Source: Firmicutes bacterium OM04-13BH
GTDB taxonomy: Bacteria > Bacillota > Clostridia > Lachnospirales > Lachnospiraceae
Length of the DNA: 64,000 nt
NCBI GenBank assembly: GCA_003481745.1
Contig: QULP01000003.1
Span: forward strand, 186,001-250,000
Direction: 5' to 3'
Part shown: piece after piece, positions 62,780 through 64,000 of the stretch
How the letters are laid out: each line of letters opens with the position of its first letter
How positions within the stretch are numbered: the stretch's first letter is position 1
The notes under the pieces: generated by a model
Database searches by the model: none
What the model saw: only the letters and a program-made list of their open reading frames with translations
Told to the model about the DNA's origin: nothing
Translations under genes and position numbers: made by a program

Positions 62780-62854
62780 TCGGGGTGACAGGATTCGAAC
62801 CTGCGACCTCCTGGTCCCAAACCAGGCGCTCTAGCCAAGCTGAGCCACACCCCG
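62780..62854 (-). tRNA. tRNA-Pro (anticodon UGG)
   Basis: Acceptor CGGGGTG / CACCCCG, anticodon loop TTTGGGA with UGG, T-arm GCAGGTTCGAATCCTGT. First tRNA of the cluster after the promoter. Confidence 0.96.
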
Positions 62855-62914
62855 AAGGTATTCTTTTTTTCCTTTTGTCTCAGGTTTTTTTGCTCTTGCC
62901 CTGTGACAAGATAT

Positions 62915-62943
62915 AATATACCACAGGGTTTTCTATATGTCAA
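62915..62943 (-). promoter_or_regulatory. Strong predicted promoter of the tRNA cluster
   Basis: On the minus strand: TTGACA (62938-62943), a 17-base spacer and TATATT (62915-62920). An inverted repeat CCCTGTG / CACAGGG (62899-62928) surrounds the -10. Confidence 0.85.
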
Positions 62944-63027
62944 CGTTTTTTTTTAATTTTTTTAATTTTTTTTTCTTTCCATAAAATACCCGCTATTTTC
63001 CCTTTAAAAGCTTTAATTTACACTGTT

Positions 63028-63519
63028 TTATTTACAGCTTTCTAAATAGTAGATATCATAATGCGCAATTCCCTTTTCATCAATTTCCATAATTGCATAA
63101 CTCGGTTTTCTTCCATGCTGTCTTGGGTAGGATAAACTTCCCGGATTTAAAACTGTAATCTCCGACTCGATTTCCAAGTCCGGTCTGTGAGTATGACCAT
63201 ATAATGCCACATTGCATCCTCTGGCAAGTGCTTCCTCTTTTAGCATACTGGTTTCTACAGAGACACCATAATAATGTCCATGTGTCATCAAGATACGATA
63301 ATCCCCAATTGTGACAACTATCTCTCTTGGCAGTTCTGAAAAGAAGTCATTGTTTCCCGCAACAATATGTACCGGACAGGAAACTAACGCTTCAATATAA
63401 TCTTCCTGTCCCTCTACATCTCCAAGATGCAAAAGACAGTCAATCTTTCCTACTTTTTCTACCACTCTCTCCAAATTCTCTTCATGGCCATGTGTATCGC
63501 TTACAATAAGTATCTTCAT
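63028..63519 (-). CDS. YfcE/MJ0936-family metallophosphodiesterase
   Basis: This 163-residue calcineurin-like phosphodiesterase has SDTHGHEENLE, LHLGDVEG, GNNDF, THGHYYG and YGHTHRPDLE, the complete metal-binding set. YfcE and MJ0936 hydrolyse phosphodiesters in vitro; the physiological substrate is unknown. It follows rdgB, a common pair in clostridia, with a short intergenic hairpin between them. Confidence 0.93.
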   Translation of the reverse strand: MKILIVSDTHGHEENLERVVEKVGKIDCLLHLGDVEGQEDYIEALVSCPVHIVAGNNDFFSELPREIVVTIGDYRILMTHGHYYGVSVETSMLKEEALARGCNVALYGHTHRPDLEIESEITVLNPGSLSYPRQHGRKPSYAIMEIDEKGIAHYDIYYLESCK

Positions 63520-63559
63520 TTACCGAGTCCCTTCCTTGTATATAATATTATAGAAGTAA

Positions 63560-63584
63560 TGGGGTCAAAGAAGTTTTGACCCCA
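63560..63584. repeat. Short perfect palindrome between rdgB and the phosphodiesterase gene
   Basis: TGGGGTCAAA / TTTGACCCCA with a five-base centre (gaagt). A T run follows only on the plus strand, where no gene ends, so it is not a terminator for rdgB. Confidence 0.55.
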
Positions 63585-63597
63585 CTCTTTTTGAACT

Positions 63598-64000
63598 TTA
63601 TAATAAACGTTCTCTCTCTAACAGTTCTTTCATCAATCGAAGTGCATTTCCTCTGTGGCTAATGCTGTTCTTTTCTTCCGGCGGGAGTTCTGCTGTTGTG
63701 CATCCACGTTCTGGAAGATAAAAAATCGGGTCATATCCAAATCCATTTTCACCTTTCTCTTCATATCCAATAATGCCCTCTACCGTTCCTCTTACCACTA
63801 ATTCTTTTCCATCCGGAAATACTGCTGCAATTGCGCACACAAACCTTGCTGTTCTCTTTTCGTCCGGCACACCTTCTAAACGGTCAATCAGACTCTTATT
63901 TTTAATATGATAGGACGTATCCTCTCCCATGTATCTGGCCGAGTAAATGCCCGGTTCTTTATTCAAATAGTCAATTTCAAGTCCGGAATCATCTGCAAGC
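63598..64000 (-). CDS. rdgB: Non-canonical purine NTP pyrophosphatase RdgB/HAM1, C-terminal part (runs off window)
   Basis: The frame is open to the window edge and covers about 133 residues. It includes LADDSGLEIDYLN (substrate-binding Asp pair), the segment around FGYDPIFYLPE (conserved), and SHRGNAL near the end. RdgB hydrolyses ITP, dITP and XTP to prevent their incorporation into nucleic acids. The N-terminal SxTxHK-type loop lies outside the window. A partial Met start at 63966 is internal to the domain. Confidence 0.94.
   Translation of the reverse strand, partial: LADDSGLEIDYLNKEPGIYSARYMGEDTSYHIKNKSLIDRLEGVPDEKRTARFVCAIAAVFPDGKELVVRGTVEGIIGYEEKGENGFGYDPIFYLPERGCTTAELPPEEKNSISHRGNALRLMKELLERERLL

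Overview
The window looks like the chromosome of a low-GC, spore-forming anaerobic Firmicute, most likely a gut Lachnospiraceae member. The pointers are the spore genes gpr and spoIIP in the usual clostridial order gpr-spoIIP-lepA-hemW, a flavodiiron protein for oxygen or NO detoxification, YesM/YesN two-component regulation, GH127/GH3/GH94 glycan enzymes, an iol (inositol) cluster, and AGGAGG-type ribosome binding sites throughout. Nearly all genes are on the minus strand. There is no phage, IS transposase or CRISPR array.

Layout. 1-12.5 kb holds housekeeping genes: recD2 (partial), mreB, uvrA with a near-perfect Gram-positive LexA box, a CBS protein, hemW, lepA, spoIIP, gpr, the divergent rpsT, and a flavodiiron protein. 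12.5-15.6 kb is a GH127 beta-L-arabinofuranosidase divergent from an AraC regulator. 15.6-25.6 kb is a run of cell-envelope and general genes: an inositol-monophosphatase-like protein, a Nif11-like small protein, GNAT, a PG-lysyltransferase-like protein, DegV, a CtpA protease, ftsX, ftsE, a PucR/CdaR regulator, a TagA/WecG glycosyltransferase and tcdA. 25.7-28.1 kb is a decayed island: a GH94 phosphorylase start joined out of frame to the end of a permuted GH3 enzyme, flanked by two REP-like palindromes, plus an orphan receiver-domain fragment. 28.1-32 kb is a MoxR ATPase / VWA protein / CmpB-like membrane protein operon. 32.1-45.4 kb holds a tRNA-Gly, a MATE exporter, a 5'-nucleotidase, a subtilase, a UxuB/mannitol dehydrogenase, a HAD phosphatase, a peptide-deformylase-like protein, an M20 dipeptidase, a LacI regulator, an ECF transporter S component and a class V aminotransferase.

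45.5-58.3 kb is a carbohydrate block: yesN-yesM, a GPH-type symporter, an orphan lipoprotein sugar-binding protein, an Fe-alcohol dehydrogenase, iolB, iolD, iolC and a LacI-type regulator. The iolC and lacI promoters both carry a TGCACAC motif between -35 and -10, which suggests that this regulator controls both. iolG, iolE, iolJ and iolA are not present, so the pathway is only partial here. 58.4-62 kb carries a beta-helix protein, an overlapping pair of small genes (one DUF4160) and an SGNH esterase. 62.2-62.9 kb is a seven-tRNA operon, followed by a phosphodiesterase and a partial rdgB.

The most unusual feature is a dispersed intergenic element of about 160 bp (two full copies near 40.3 and 50.5 kb, remnants near 9.7 and 47.1 kb). 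It has a conserved 44-nt head and a multi-hairpin body whose closing stem is paired but has a different sequence in each full copy, which suggests selection for structure.
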